Of a DNA stretch of 64,000 bases, positions 18,666 through 27,006 are shown in pieces. Made by a program: the position numbers and the translations under genes. Each line of letters starts with the position of its first letter. Positions within the stretch are counted from its first letter, which is position 1. The notes under the pieces are model-generated. The model saw nothing but the letters and a program-made list of their open reading frames with translations. It made no database searches and was not told the origin of the DNA. Origin of the DNA: Tolypothrix campylonemoides VB511288 (GTDB taxonomy: Bacteria > Cyanobacteriota > Cyanobacteriia > Cyanobacteriales > Nostocaceae); NCBI GenBank assembly GCA_000828075.3, contig JXCB02000001.1, positions 1,277,627 through 1,341,626 of the forward strand, written 5' to 3'.

Positions 18666-20762
18666 ATGAAAATTCTTTTGGTAGAAGATGATGAGTTTAA
18701 TGCTTTATTGCTTGAAAAAGCGCTCAAGGCATACAACTACCACATTGAAACTGCAAAAGATGGTCAAACTGGGCTAGAGTTGGCAAAGATGTTTGAATAT
18801 GACCTACTTTTGCTAGATGTAATGCTTCCTAAGATGGATGGCATTAGCGTTTGTCGGCAACTGCGTCTACAGGGTTATCATATGCCGATTCTGATGCTGA
18901 CTGCAAATGATACTACCAGCCTTCGCGTTACAGGTATGGAGGCGGGTGCTGATGATTACATAACCAAGCCTATTGACCTGTCGGAGTTAGTAGCTCGGAT
19001 GAAAGCGTTACAGCGGCGGGCAAAGGTGATCTTACCTACAATATTGAGTTGGGAAAACTTGTCTCTAGACACCAATACAAGAGTTGTCACCTATAACGGC
19101 GAGAGTTTGCACCTCACCCCCAAAGAGCATAGTCTATTAGAGCTTTTCTTGCGAAATCCCAGCAGGATCTTCACTCGCAGTGCTTTGCTCGACAGCATTT
19201 GGTTATCCTCTGAATCTCCTGGAGAGGAAGCTGTGACAACCCAAATTAAAGGTCTGCGGCAAAAGTTAAAAGCAGTGGGAATGACCGAAGATTTGATTGA
19301 GACACTTTACGGATTGGGCTATCGGCTCCGAAAAGATGAAAAGGGTAGTAGTAGTAGACAAGAGTCAAAGAAGCAGAATAAGCGCAGATCCCTATCATCT
19401 ACTGAGCTTTCGCAAAAGCGAGGCAGCGCGGTCTTGGGGGTTCTCCTCCAATCCCCACTATGTCCTATGCCTGCGGCACGCCAAGGGCGTTTGCGCAGCT
19501 CCTCCGCAGGAGGCACGGACACGCTACGCGAACGTGGGAACCCCGAGTCCCCCATCAGCGACTGCCGTCGCAAAGCCGAAGCAGAAGTTATAGTTCTTAT
19601 CAAAAAGATGTGGGAAGAGTTTAAAGGGAGCCGTCTACAGGAACAGTTGCAGTTATTTGAGCAAGTGCTAGCACACTTATCCACTGGAAATCCAGACAGT
19701 TGTCTGCTAAAGCAAGCAGAAACAGAGGCTCACCGCTTAGCTGGTACTTTAGGCTGTTACGGCTTTCATGAAGGTTCAAAACTAGCACGCCAAATCGAAG
19801 TGTTGCTGCAAAGTTTAACAACTTGGCAGCCATACCCAGTTTGGCAGTTGGAGAGATTGGAGAATTTAATAACATCACTGCAAAAGGTATTGCAGCAGCA
19901 GCCATCTCAAACTGCTACCCTTGCAACCTCTAATCTATCATTGCCGCGACTGCTGATTATTGATGACGACACGATGCTAACACAACGAATCAAATTAGAT
20001 GCCGCAGCTTGGGGTTTACAGGTAGAGGTAGCTACAGATTTGACCACAGCAAAAAGCGTACTTGCCTCATACTGTCCCAATGTAATTTTACTAGACTTGA
20101 CTTTTTCCAACTCACAGGAAAACGGTTTAAAGTTTTTATCAGAAATTACCCAAAATCATCCTAAAATACCTGTTATAATTTTTACCGCATCCAACCAATT
20201 TCGTTGTCGGGTAGAAGCTGCTCGTTTGGGGGCACATACCTTTTTCCACAAAACTACGCCTGTGGAGCAAGTGCTTTCTGTTGTCAGGAAATCACTGAAT
20301 CAGTCTGTTGCTACTGATGAAGCAAAAATTATGGTTGTAGATGATGACGCCGTTGTGCTAAATCATGTGAAATCGTTGCTTTTACCTTTAGGATTTCAAG
20401 TCACTACACTGCAACAGCCTCAAAATTTTTGGAAGGAATTAGAAACTTTTAGCCCTGAATTACTGATTTTAGACATTGAAATGCCAAATTTTAATGGTAT
20501 TGAACTATGCCAAGTTGTCCGCACTGACAGCCGTTGGAATCAGTTACCCGTGCTGTTTCTCTCTGTCCATTCCGATGCAAAAATAGTGCGTCAAGTGTAC
20601 GCGGTAGGAGCTGATGATTATCTGCGTAAGCCAATAGTGGAACAAGAACTGATAACCCGTGTTCTTAATAGGTTAGAGCGGACACAACTTAGACAAAAAT
20701 TACAACAATTAGAATTACAACAATTAGAATTACAACAATTAAAAGGATTGCAGATTCAATAA
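18666..20762 (+). CDS. multi-domain response regulator REC-wHTH-Hpt-REC-REC
   Basis: The 698-residue protein has, in order: a receiver domain (1-120; phospho-acceptor Asp51 in LLLLDVMLPKMDG); an OmpR-type winged helix (about 130-222, ending LIETLYGLGYRLRK); a basic low-complexity linker; an Hpt domain (about 310-410, with His356 in EAHRLAGTLGCYGF); a second receiver (about 425-545, VILLDLTFS); and a third receiver (about 555-680, LLILDIEMPNFNG). It should bind DNA and also relay phosphate between Asp and His sites. The linker contains about 50 residues encoded by a GC-rich dispersed repeat (19420-19572) read in frame. The C-terminus ends in three LQQLE-type repeats. GGGAG precedes the start. 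The neighbouring histidine kinase is the obvious partner. Confidence 0.92.
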   Translation: MKILLVEDDEFNALLLEKALKAYNYHIETAKDGQTGLELAKMFEYDLLLLDVMLPKMDGISVCRQLRLQGYHMPILMLTANDTTSLRVTGMEAGADDYITKPIDLSELVARMKALQRRAKVILPTILSWENLSLDTNTRVVTYNGESLHLTPKEHSLLELFLRNPSRIFTRSALLDSIWLSSESPGEEAVTTQIKGLRQKLKAVGMTEDLIETLYGLGYRLRKDEKGSSSRQESKKQNKRRSLSSTELSQKRGSAVLGVLLQSPLCPMPAARQGRLRSSSAGGTDTLRERGNPESPISDCRRKAEAEVIVLIKKMWEEFKGSRLQEQLQLFEQVLAHLSTGNPDSCLLKQAETEAHRLAGTLGCYGFHEGSKLARQIEVLLQSLTTWQPYPVWQLERLENLITSLQKVLQQQPSQTATLATSNLSLPRLLIIDDDTMLTQRIKLDAAAWGLQVEVATDLTTAKSVLASYCPNVILLDLTFSNSQENGLKFLSEITQNHPKIPVIIFTASNQFRCRVEAARLGAHTFFHKTTPVEQVLSVVRKSLNQSVATDEAKIMVVDDDAVVLNHVKSLLLPLGFQVTTLQQPQNFWKELETFSPELLILDIEMPNFNGIELCQVVRTDSRWNQLPVLFLSVHSDAKIVRQVYAVGADDYLRKPIVEQELITRVLNRLERTQLRQKLQQLELQQLELQQLKGLQIQ
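19420..19572. repeat. GC-rich palindromic repeat inserted in frame in a gene
   Basis: The segment shares the strings TATGCCTGCGGCACGC and CACGCTACGCGAAC, inverted, with the intergenic repeat at 55970-56095. Its outer parts (GCGGTCTTGGGGGTTC and GAACCCCGAGTCCCCCATC) are roughly inverted copies of each other. It is translated without a stop within the response regulator. Confidence 0.75.
20700..20744. repeat. 15-bp tandem repeat at 3' end of response regulator
   Basis: Three copies of TTACAACAATTAGAA, the last with one change, encode the repeated LQQLE C-terminus. Confidence 0.85.
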
Positions 20763-21123
20763 CGTGCGATTTATTTGGTTAAGATTTATTGAAGAAGACA
20801 AAGGAGATGGGCAGACACGGATACGCGTAGAGTCCTGAATGATATAGTAGTTCTCTGTTAGGTAGGCATTACTCACTTTTGTAGGCAATGCTGACCCAAA
20901 GATTTCTGGTTTCATTATAGAATCAGCAGGGTAAATAATTAAACGAATTTGATATTACAGGTAAAAACGGCTCAATTCTTGAAGGCGTTAAAAATTGTTT
21001 TAGAATTTTAGAAAAATTGCATAATAAATAGTTTTAAATTTTAACATATAAAAAGCTTTATTTTACTAACTTTAACAAAAGTAAAATAAATTTATAAATT
21101 GAAAGCAAATTATAGTAATTATC
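20763..21123. other. intergenic, no structure seen
   Basis: This AT-rich gap separates the response regulator from the histidine kinase. No terminator hairpin with a T-run and no gene were found. Confidence 0.5.
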
Positions 21124-24100
21124 ATGTGTAAAGTTAATGAAATAAGCAAGATTAGTCAGCACCTGAGCATGGCTTTGGAAGCAGCGAAAATGGTGATTTG
21201 GGAATGGGATTTGATAACTAATTGTGTGGTTTGGTCAAGCAGTCAAGAAGAATTATTTGGGTTGGCACCTGGAAGTTTCCCAGAAACTTACGAATCTGCT
21301 ATGGCTCGTATTCACCCAAGTGACCTAGAAGCTGTAACTTTATCTTTGAATCAAGCACGCGTTGAGCGACGTAATTATCATCAAGAACTACGGATTTTTG
21401 GGTCTGATGGCAGTATCCACTCGATTGAGGCAAAGGGAAGATTTTTTTATAACGACCAAGGTCAAGCGGTGCGGATGCTGGGAACTGTAATGGAGATTAG
21501 CGATCGCAAAGCCAGAGAAGAACAATTGCGTCTGTTGCAATCTGTCGTCGTTCATACAAATGACGCAGTGATAATTAGCGAGGCAAACTCCACTGACCCT
21601 ATGGTTTGCCCGATTGTCTATGTCAACCCTGCTTTTACCCAAATGACAGGTTATACCCTAGAGGAAATCTTGGGCAAGACATCGCGTATTCTCCAAGGTG
21701 AAAAAACTGACCCAGCAAGTTTAGATAAAATTCGTACAGCACGGCAAAGTGGTCAACCAGTGCAGGTTGAAGGGATTAACTATACCAAAGACGGCAGAGA
21801 ATTTTGGGTTGAAGTCAGTATTTTCCCGATAGAGGATGAAACAGATCGGGTGACTCACTGGGTATCAGTGGGGCGGGACATCACCCAACGTAAGCTCTCA
21901 GAAGCTGCTTTGAAAGAAAGCGAGGAGCGGTTTCGCCAAATAGCAGAGAATATCCAAGATGTTTTCTGGATATTAGATCCTCAAAAGCGCCAAATAGTTT
22001 ACGTTAGCCCTGTTTATGAAAGAATTTGGGGGCGCAAGTGTGAAAGTTTGTATGCCACTCGAATGGATTGGATGAATAGCATACATCCTGATGACCGGGA
22101 AAGAGTGCAAGCGATTGTTGGTGATAAAGTACATACAGAACAGTTTGAACATGACTATCGTATCGTGCGTCCAGATGGAACAGTGCGTTGGATTCGAGAC
22201 CGAGGGTTTCCGGTTAAGGATGAGTTCGGACAACTCCAGCGCATAACAGGGATAGCACAGGACATCACAGAGCAGAAGCTCTCAGAAGTTGCTTTGAGAG
22301 AAAGCGAGGAGCGATTTCGCCAGCTTGCAGAGAACATCGAAGATGTTTTTTGGATATCAGACCCCACAAAGCCCGAGTTGCTCTACATCAGCCCCGCATA
22401 CGAAAAAATTTGGGGGCGTTCCATAGAAAGGTTGTATGCCAGTAATACAAACCTTATTAATAGTACCCATCCAGATGACCGGGAAGCAGTGCTAGCGACT
22501 TTTGTTGAAAAAGCACATCTAGGAGTGTTTGAACATGAGTATCGCATCGTGCGCCCAGATGGAACGGTGCGCTGGATTCGAGACCGAGGATTTCCGGTTA
22601 AGGATGAAGGGCAAGTCAAGTATATTACAGGAATAGCACAGGATATCACTGAGCGGAAACTTGCCGAAGCTGCACTACAACAACTTAATGAGGAGTTAGA
22701 AATCCGAATTAAACAGCGGACTCTTGAGCTAGAACGCTCTCAACTGATTCTGCAACAGCAGCTTAGACGAGAGCAGTTAATCAAAAGGCTCACGCAACAA
22801 ATACGCCAGTCTCTCGACTTGGAAATAATTCTTAACACTGTTGTTAGCGAAGTGCAAAAATTGCTGGCATCTGACAGAGTTTTAGTCCACCAAACACTGC
22901 CAGATGGTACTGGCAGTGTCGTTGCCGAAGCTGTTGTGGGAGACTGGGCTAGGACTTTACACCAGAAATTTCCCGAAGAGATTTTCCCCCAACGATCCGA
23001 AAAAGGCGATCTCGAAGGACGGATTTACGCCTTTACCGACCGTGATAGCGAGGAAATATCACCCTGTTTTGCGGACTTTTTAGCAAAAATTCAAGTTAGG
23101 GCAGAACTGGTGGTTCCGATTATCCAACAAGATACCGTTTGGGGACTGCTGATTGTTCACCAATGCAGTGAACCAAGAGAATGGCAAACCGAGGAAATAG
23201 ATTTGCTCAAGCAATTAAGTAGCCAAGTAGCGATCGCTATTCAACAATCAGAACTTTATCAGCAACTTAAGGAAGAACTGCGCGATCGCACCTCAGCAGA
23301 AGTCGCATTGCGACAAAGCGAAACTCTGTTTCGTTCTCTAACGGAGTTTGCACCCGTGGGCATTTTCAGAACCGATGCTCAGGGGCAAATTATCTATACT
23401 AATCCTTACTGTCAGGCAATTTTTGGCTATACCTTTGAGGAAGCTTTGGGGGATGGCTGGATGCAATTTGTTTACCCGGAGGATTTAGAAATTATTATGC
23501 CCCAATGGGCTGCAGCAGTGGCAGCCAAGCAGGAATACTGCTGTGAAATTCGTTGTATCCACAACGACAAAACTATCCGGTTTGGTCGAACTATGTCAGT
23601 TCCCATCTTTTGCGAGTCTGGTGAACTTACAGGTTATGTTGGCATAGTAGAAGATATCACGGAAAGTCGGGCAATTGAGAAAATGAAAAAAGAATTTATC
23701 TCGATTGTCAGCCATGAACTACGAACTCCTCTGACTGCAATTCGCGGTTCTTTGGGATTACTCGCCGCTGGCGTACTCAAAGACCAACCGGACACTGCAA
23801 AACAAATGTTAGAAATCGCCGCCAAGGACACAGAACGTTTGGTACGTTTGGTGAATGATATTCTCGACTTAGAGCGCTTGGAAGCGAACAAAGTCTTTTT
23901 CGTAAAGCAATGGTGCGATGCTGCCACATTAATGCATCAGTCTGTAGAAACCGTGCAATTTCTAGCAGCACAAAACAACATCACGCTTTATGTTGTGCCT
24001 TACTCGGTGCAAGTATGGGCAGATTCAGACCGGATGATTCAAACTCTTGTTAATTTGCTGAGCAACGCAATTAAATTTTCGCCTCCACAAACTACAGTCA

Positions 24101-24378
24101 CGCTAAGTGTTGAAGCACTCCCAGACTACATTTTATTCAAAGTTCAAGATCAAGGACGGGGCATTCCCCATGATCAGCTAAAAACTATTTTTAGACGGTT
24201 TCAACAGGTCGATGCGAGTGACTCCCGCCAAAAAGGAGGAACAGGTTTGGGTTTAGCTATCTGCCGTAGTATCGTACAACAGCACGGTGGCAGAATTTGG
24301 GCTGAAAGTGTCTTAGGGGTGGGTACGGTTTTCTATTTTACTCTACCTCAACCGCTTAAGAGCCAAGGCTGCTCTTGA
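21124..24378 (+). CDS. multi-PAS/GAF sensor histidine kinase
   Basis: The 1084-residue soluble kinase has no membrane segment. Domains in order: PAS1 (about 10-135), PAS2 (140-260), PAS3 (265-385), PAS4 (390-515), a short coiled linker, a GAF domain (about 550-720), PAS5 (about 735-850), HisKA with His864 in SIVSHELRTPLTAI, and HATPase. The ATPase has N box NLLSNAIKFSPP, G1 DQGRGIP and G2 GGTGLGLAIC. PAS3 and PAS4 are close duplicates, visible in the DNA. The GAF domain resembles bilin-binding cyanobacteriochrome GAFs and keeps a cysteine (Cys648 in SPCF) at the usual chromophore-attachment region, but lacks the following histidine. It probably phosphorylates the adjacent receivers. No clear ribosome binding site is seen. 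Confidence 0.93.
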   Translation: MCKVNEISKISQHLSMALEAAKMVIWEWDLITNCVVWSSSQEELFGLAPGSFPETYESAMARIHPSDLEAVTLSLNQARVERRNYHQELRIFGSDGSIHSIEAKGRFFYNDQGQAVRMLGTVMEISDRKAREEQLRLLQSVVVHTNDAVIISEANSTDPMVCPIVYVNPAFTQMTGYTLEEILGKTSRILQGEKTDPASLDKIRTARQSGQPVQVEGINYTKDGREFWVEVSIFPIEDETDRVTHWVSVGRDITQRKLSEAALKESEERFRQIAENIQDVFWILDPQKRQIVYVSPVYERIWGRKCESLYATRMDWMNSIHPDDRERVQAIVGDKVHTEQFEHDYRIVRPDGTVRWIRDRGFPVKDEFGQLQRITGIAQDITEQKLSEVALRESEERFRQLAENIEDVFWISDPTKPELLYISPAYEKIWGRSIERLYASNTNLINSTHPDDREAVLATFVEKAHLGVFEHEYRIVRPDGTVRWIRDRGFPVKDEGQVKYITGIAQDITERKLAEAALQQLNEELEIRIKQRTLELERSQLILQQQLRREQLIKRLTQQIRQSLDLEIILNTVVSEVQKLLASDRVLVHQTLPDGTGSVVAEAVVGDWARTLHQKFPEEIFPQRSEKGDLEGRIYAFTDRDSEEISPCFADFLAKIQVRAELVVPIIQQDTVWGLLIVHQCSEPREWQTEEIDLLKQLSSQVAIAIQQSELYQQLKEELRDRTSAEVALRQSETLFRSLTEFAPVGIFRTDAQGQIIYTNPYCQAIFGYTFEEALGDGWMQFVYPEDLEIIMPQWAAAVAAKQEYCCEIRCIHNDKTIRFGRTMSVPIFCESGELTGYVGIVEDITESRAIEKMKKEFISIVSHELRTPLTAIRGSLGLLAAGVLKDQPDTAKQMLEIAAKDTERLVRLVNDILDLERLEANKVFFVKQWCDAATLMHQSVETVQFLAAQNNITLYVVPYSVQVWADSDRMIQTLVNLLSNAIKFSPPQTTVTLSVEALPDYILFKVQDQGRGIPHDQLKTIFRRFQQVDASDSRQKGGTGLGLAICRSIVQQHGGRIWAESVLGVGTVFYFTLPQPLKSQGCS

Positions 24379-24818
24379 ACCGTAGGTGTTGCATAATCAA
24401 AATTTATGTACGAAGAGACACACAATAATAAGCAATAATAGCTAAAAAACAATACGGTTCAGTTAAGCATTTTTTTCTTCTCTCTGTGTCCTCTGCGCCT
24501 CTGCGGTTCTTTAAAAAAATTGACTTTGACAAAGAGTTTTAGCCCTAACTGAACCGTATTGAGCTAAAAAATCCTCATTATTTTCTTATTTTTTTTATTT
24601 ATGTTCAAGAAAATACATTGTTACCTGTTTTATTTTATACTGTTTTGAATTCCTTATGCTTACTTAATTACAAAAAAATCATCTGTTCATGGGTTAGCTG
24701 CCCTTACGAAAGTATAGTATTTTCAGCTAATTACAGAATTTCGTAAAAAAGCTTGTGAAAAAATGTGTTGTTTTGACTTGGCTGTGTTCCCAAATGGCTT
24801 GAAAGCTAAAACTGAACT
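24379..24818. other. gap holding a fresh mobile element
   Basis: This contains the family A element (24450-24561) and its flanking duplications. The remainder is AT-rich with no gene. Confidence 0.6.
24440..24571. mobile_element. small TIR element (family A), 10-bp target duplication, different interior
   Basis: The 112-bp element (24450-24561) begins CAATACGGTTCAGTTA and ends with its exact inverse, TAACTGAACCGTATTG. Direct repeats AGCTAAAAAA lie on both sides (24440-24449 and 24562-24571). The interior differs from the copies at 7.3 and 11.5 kb and includes a CTCTGTGTCCTCTGCGCC motif common in cyanobacterial intergenic DNA. Confidence 0.9.
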
Positions 24819-25196
24819 ATGTTAGCAAAGCGGATTTTGGTTATCGATGACGAAATAAACCTGTGTACTGTTATTAAGGTTTGTTTAGAACACATAGGGG
24901 GTTGGCAAGTGCTGATAGCTCAATCTGGTAGCGAAGGACTGGTATTAGCTGAAACTGAACTCCCTGATGCTATTCTACTAGATGTTATGATGCCAGATAC
25001 GGACGGATTGGTTCTGTTACATACATTGCACATTAATCCGGTTACCGAAACAATTCCAGTGATTTTACTGACTGCTAAACCACAGCCTGTAAACTTGAAT
25101 CAATCTGCACAGTTAGGCTTTGTAGGGGTTATTCCGAAACCTTTTGACCCTCTAAAGTTGGCGGATCAGGTAGCCGAATTGTTGGGATGGGAATAA
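24819..25196 (+). CDS. single-domain response regulator (CheY-like)
   Basis: The 125-residue protein is one receiver domain. The acidic pocket is IDDE near residues 9-12, the phospho-acceptor Asp is in AILLDVMMPDTDG, the Thr/Ser switch is in ILLTAKP, and the Lys is in VIPKPFDPLKL. There is no output domain. It lies 440 bases after the histidine kinase and is related to the next gene (both contain GGW followed by a V..A.SG..GL pattern). It could be a phosphate acceptor for the kinase upstream (inference). Confidence 0.92.
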   Translation: MLAKRILVIDDEINLCTVIKVCLEHIGGWQVLIAQSGSEGLVLAETELPDAILLDVMMPDTDGLVLLHTLHINPVTETIPVILLTAKPQPVNLNQSAQLGFVGVIPKPFDPLKLADQVAELLGWE

Positions 25197-25599
25197 GCTT
25201 GTCTTAGGCAGACAAAATTCCAAGCATTACAACTTTTTGGCAGTCCTCAGAATTTCCTCATTTTTTTTGCATAACTTAATAAAACAACCATCCAAATCTT
25301 TCTAAACAGTTGTGAGTTCTTAATTGTTCTGACTTTTCACGTCATATGGAAAAGTCCACAAAAAATCTAACTTTCTTTCCCCAAAATTCTTGCGTCTGTC
25401 TCAGTATAAAAGCTGTTCCTCTTCCCTCCCGTAAAAGGAGAGGGTTAAAAAGAGGTGGAGAGAGACTTAGAGAAAGGTTTTCCAGATACTGTGAAAAGTA
25501 AGCTTAATTGTTCTGCAAAAAATTCTACCGTTTGAATACATTCGTAATTCTGAAAACGGTATATTTTATTTTACTTTAACGTACTTAGGAATAAGAGAC
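25197..25599. other. intergenic, no structure seen
   Basis: AT-rich gap between two receiver genes. A C-rich patch near 25420-25460 (TTCCCTCCCGTAAAAGGAGAGGG) could form a weak hairpin. No gene was found. Confidence 0.45.
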
Positions 25600-26010
25600 A
25601 TGGTAAAACCTGTTACTAAAAGAGTTTTATATATTGATGACGAACCGGAAATGCAACTCATTGTGAAAACCTGTCTCCAGACATTAGGAGGGTGGGAGGT
25701 AGAAGTCGCGAAATCAGGTATAGAGGGTTTAGTTAAAGCAGAGGAGTTGAAACCAGATGCGATCATTTTAGACGTGATTATGCCCGATATGGATGGTGTT
25801 GCTTGTTTGGAAAAACTAAAGTTAAATGCCAAGACTCAAGCAATACCAGTAGTTTTTTTAACGTCAAGGTGGAATATCACTCAACGGTATCGGTTTAGTG
25901 CGTTGGGTGCTGTGGGGGCGATCGCTAAACCATTTAACGCTTTGACTCTGGTTCCTGAAATTGCAAAATTTCTTGGTTGGAACCAAGACAATTCTAATGC
26001 ACTCAACTAA
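25600..26010 (+). CDS. single-domain response regulator
   Basis: The 136-residue receiver has the acidic pair in YIDDEPEM, phospho-acceptor Asp in AIILDVIMPDMDG, Thr in VFLTSRW and Lys in AIAKPFNAL. It looks like a paralogue of the 24819 gene. A ribosome binding site (AGGAATAAGAG) precedes the ATG. No output domain is present. Confidence 0.92.
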   Translation: MVKPVTKRVLYIDDEPEMQLIVKTCLQTLGGWEVEVAKSGIEGLVKAEELKPDAIILDVIMPDMDGVACLEKLKLNAKTQAIPVVFLTSRWNITQRYRFSALGAVGAIAKPFNALTLVPEIAKFLGWNQDNSNALN

Positions 26011-26352
26011 AAAACTTTCCACATTTTTTGTCATACAAGATGAGTTGATTTAGATGTTCAAGATTTTTATCTAAAAATTACATGAAACTTCATGCAATCC
26101 ATGATGAAGTGGATATGAAACCGCACCCTGTAGCAGATAAACGCAGATGAAAATAGACATTTTTGACTGATGCAATTTTATTATTCAGCATTTGTCAAGT
26201 TCAACCTAATTCAGTCTAGATTGTTGAGCAATATCAATATAATTTTTAATTGATAATTGGTAGTTTCATTATAAGTTAATAATTAATACTTGTTGAGTCA
26301 TACTGGTTACGTAATCAACAATACAACTATTTCTTGAAATTAAGGGAAGAGT
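26011..26352. other. intergenic, no structure seen
   Basis: AT-rich gap before the third receiver gene. No hairpin terminator and no gene were found. Confidence 0.45.
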
Positions 26353-26730
26353 ATGGCTTTGCTTGAAAAAATTCTTATTGTAGACGATTCTCTTAGCCAA
26401 TTGGATCTCATGTGTCATTATCTTAGAGATAGTGTTTACCGCATTATTAAAGCAACTAGCGCCCAACAAGCTTTGAAAATCGCTTTACAAGAAGAACTTG
26501 ACTTGATAATTACTGATGTTGTTATGCCTGAAATGAGCGGGTTTGAGTTGTGCCGTTTCCTGAAAAAGAACCCAGCAACTCAAAAAGTGCCAATTGTGAT
26601 TTGCAGTTCCAAAAATCAGAAAATTGACCGTTTGTGGGGGATGAAGCAAGGCGCTGTCGCCTATGTCTCTAAACCCTTTACCCGCGAACAGTTCCTACAT
26701 ACGATTGAATCAGTGGCAATATCAATGTAA
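26353..26730 (+). CDS. single-domain response regulator (PilH/TaxP-like)
   Basis: The 125-residue receiver (VDDS pocket, Asp in LIITDVVMPEMSGFELCRFLKK, Ser in VICSSKNQ, Lys in YVSKPFTREQ) belongs to the PilH/CheY subgroup usually found beside cyanobacterial chemoreceptor genes. GGGAAGAG precedes the ATG. The chemoreceptor gene lies 276 bases downstream on the same strand, in the gene order seen in cyanobacterial tactic operons, where receivers precede a PixJ-like protein. Confidence 0.92.
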   Translation: MALLEKILIVDDSLSQLDLMCHYLRDSVYRIIKATSAQQALKIALQEELDLIITDVVMPEMSGFELCRFLKKNPATQKVPIVICSSKNQKIDRLWGMKQGAVAYVSKPFTREQFLHTIESVAISM

Positions 26731-27006
26731 AGTTCGAGTGTAAACAAAATCACATTTTTTTCTTTCATTGTGACAGAAATAGAGTATACAAAAAAATGAG
26801 TTTCTGATAGTATTTAAGTTACTAAAGTACAAGCAATATTCAGTCTCTTTCCCTATTAATGTTAATGTAGGCGAAACTACTTAATTTTGTTTTTGTGACA
26901 CCTAAAAGCTATTGTTCAGTCTTTGTTCTCATCTAAAAAATTGCATCTACCACTAGCATTTTTTCAACGTTACTTATTCAAACACAAGGTTCTTGAGGAT
27001 TGGTAG

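Noticed and set aside
19297..19684. Alternative frames on both strands over the response-regulator linker
   Set aside because: They arise from the GC-rich palindromic repeat. The main frame has domains on both sides.
26867..26880. GTAGGCGAAACTAC, matching the NtcA consensus GTA-N8-TAC, upstream of the chemoreceptor gene
   Set aside because: Such a match is expected many times by chance in 64 kb, and no convincing -10 box lies at the right distance.
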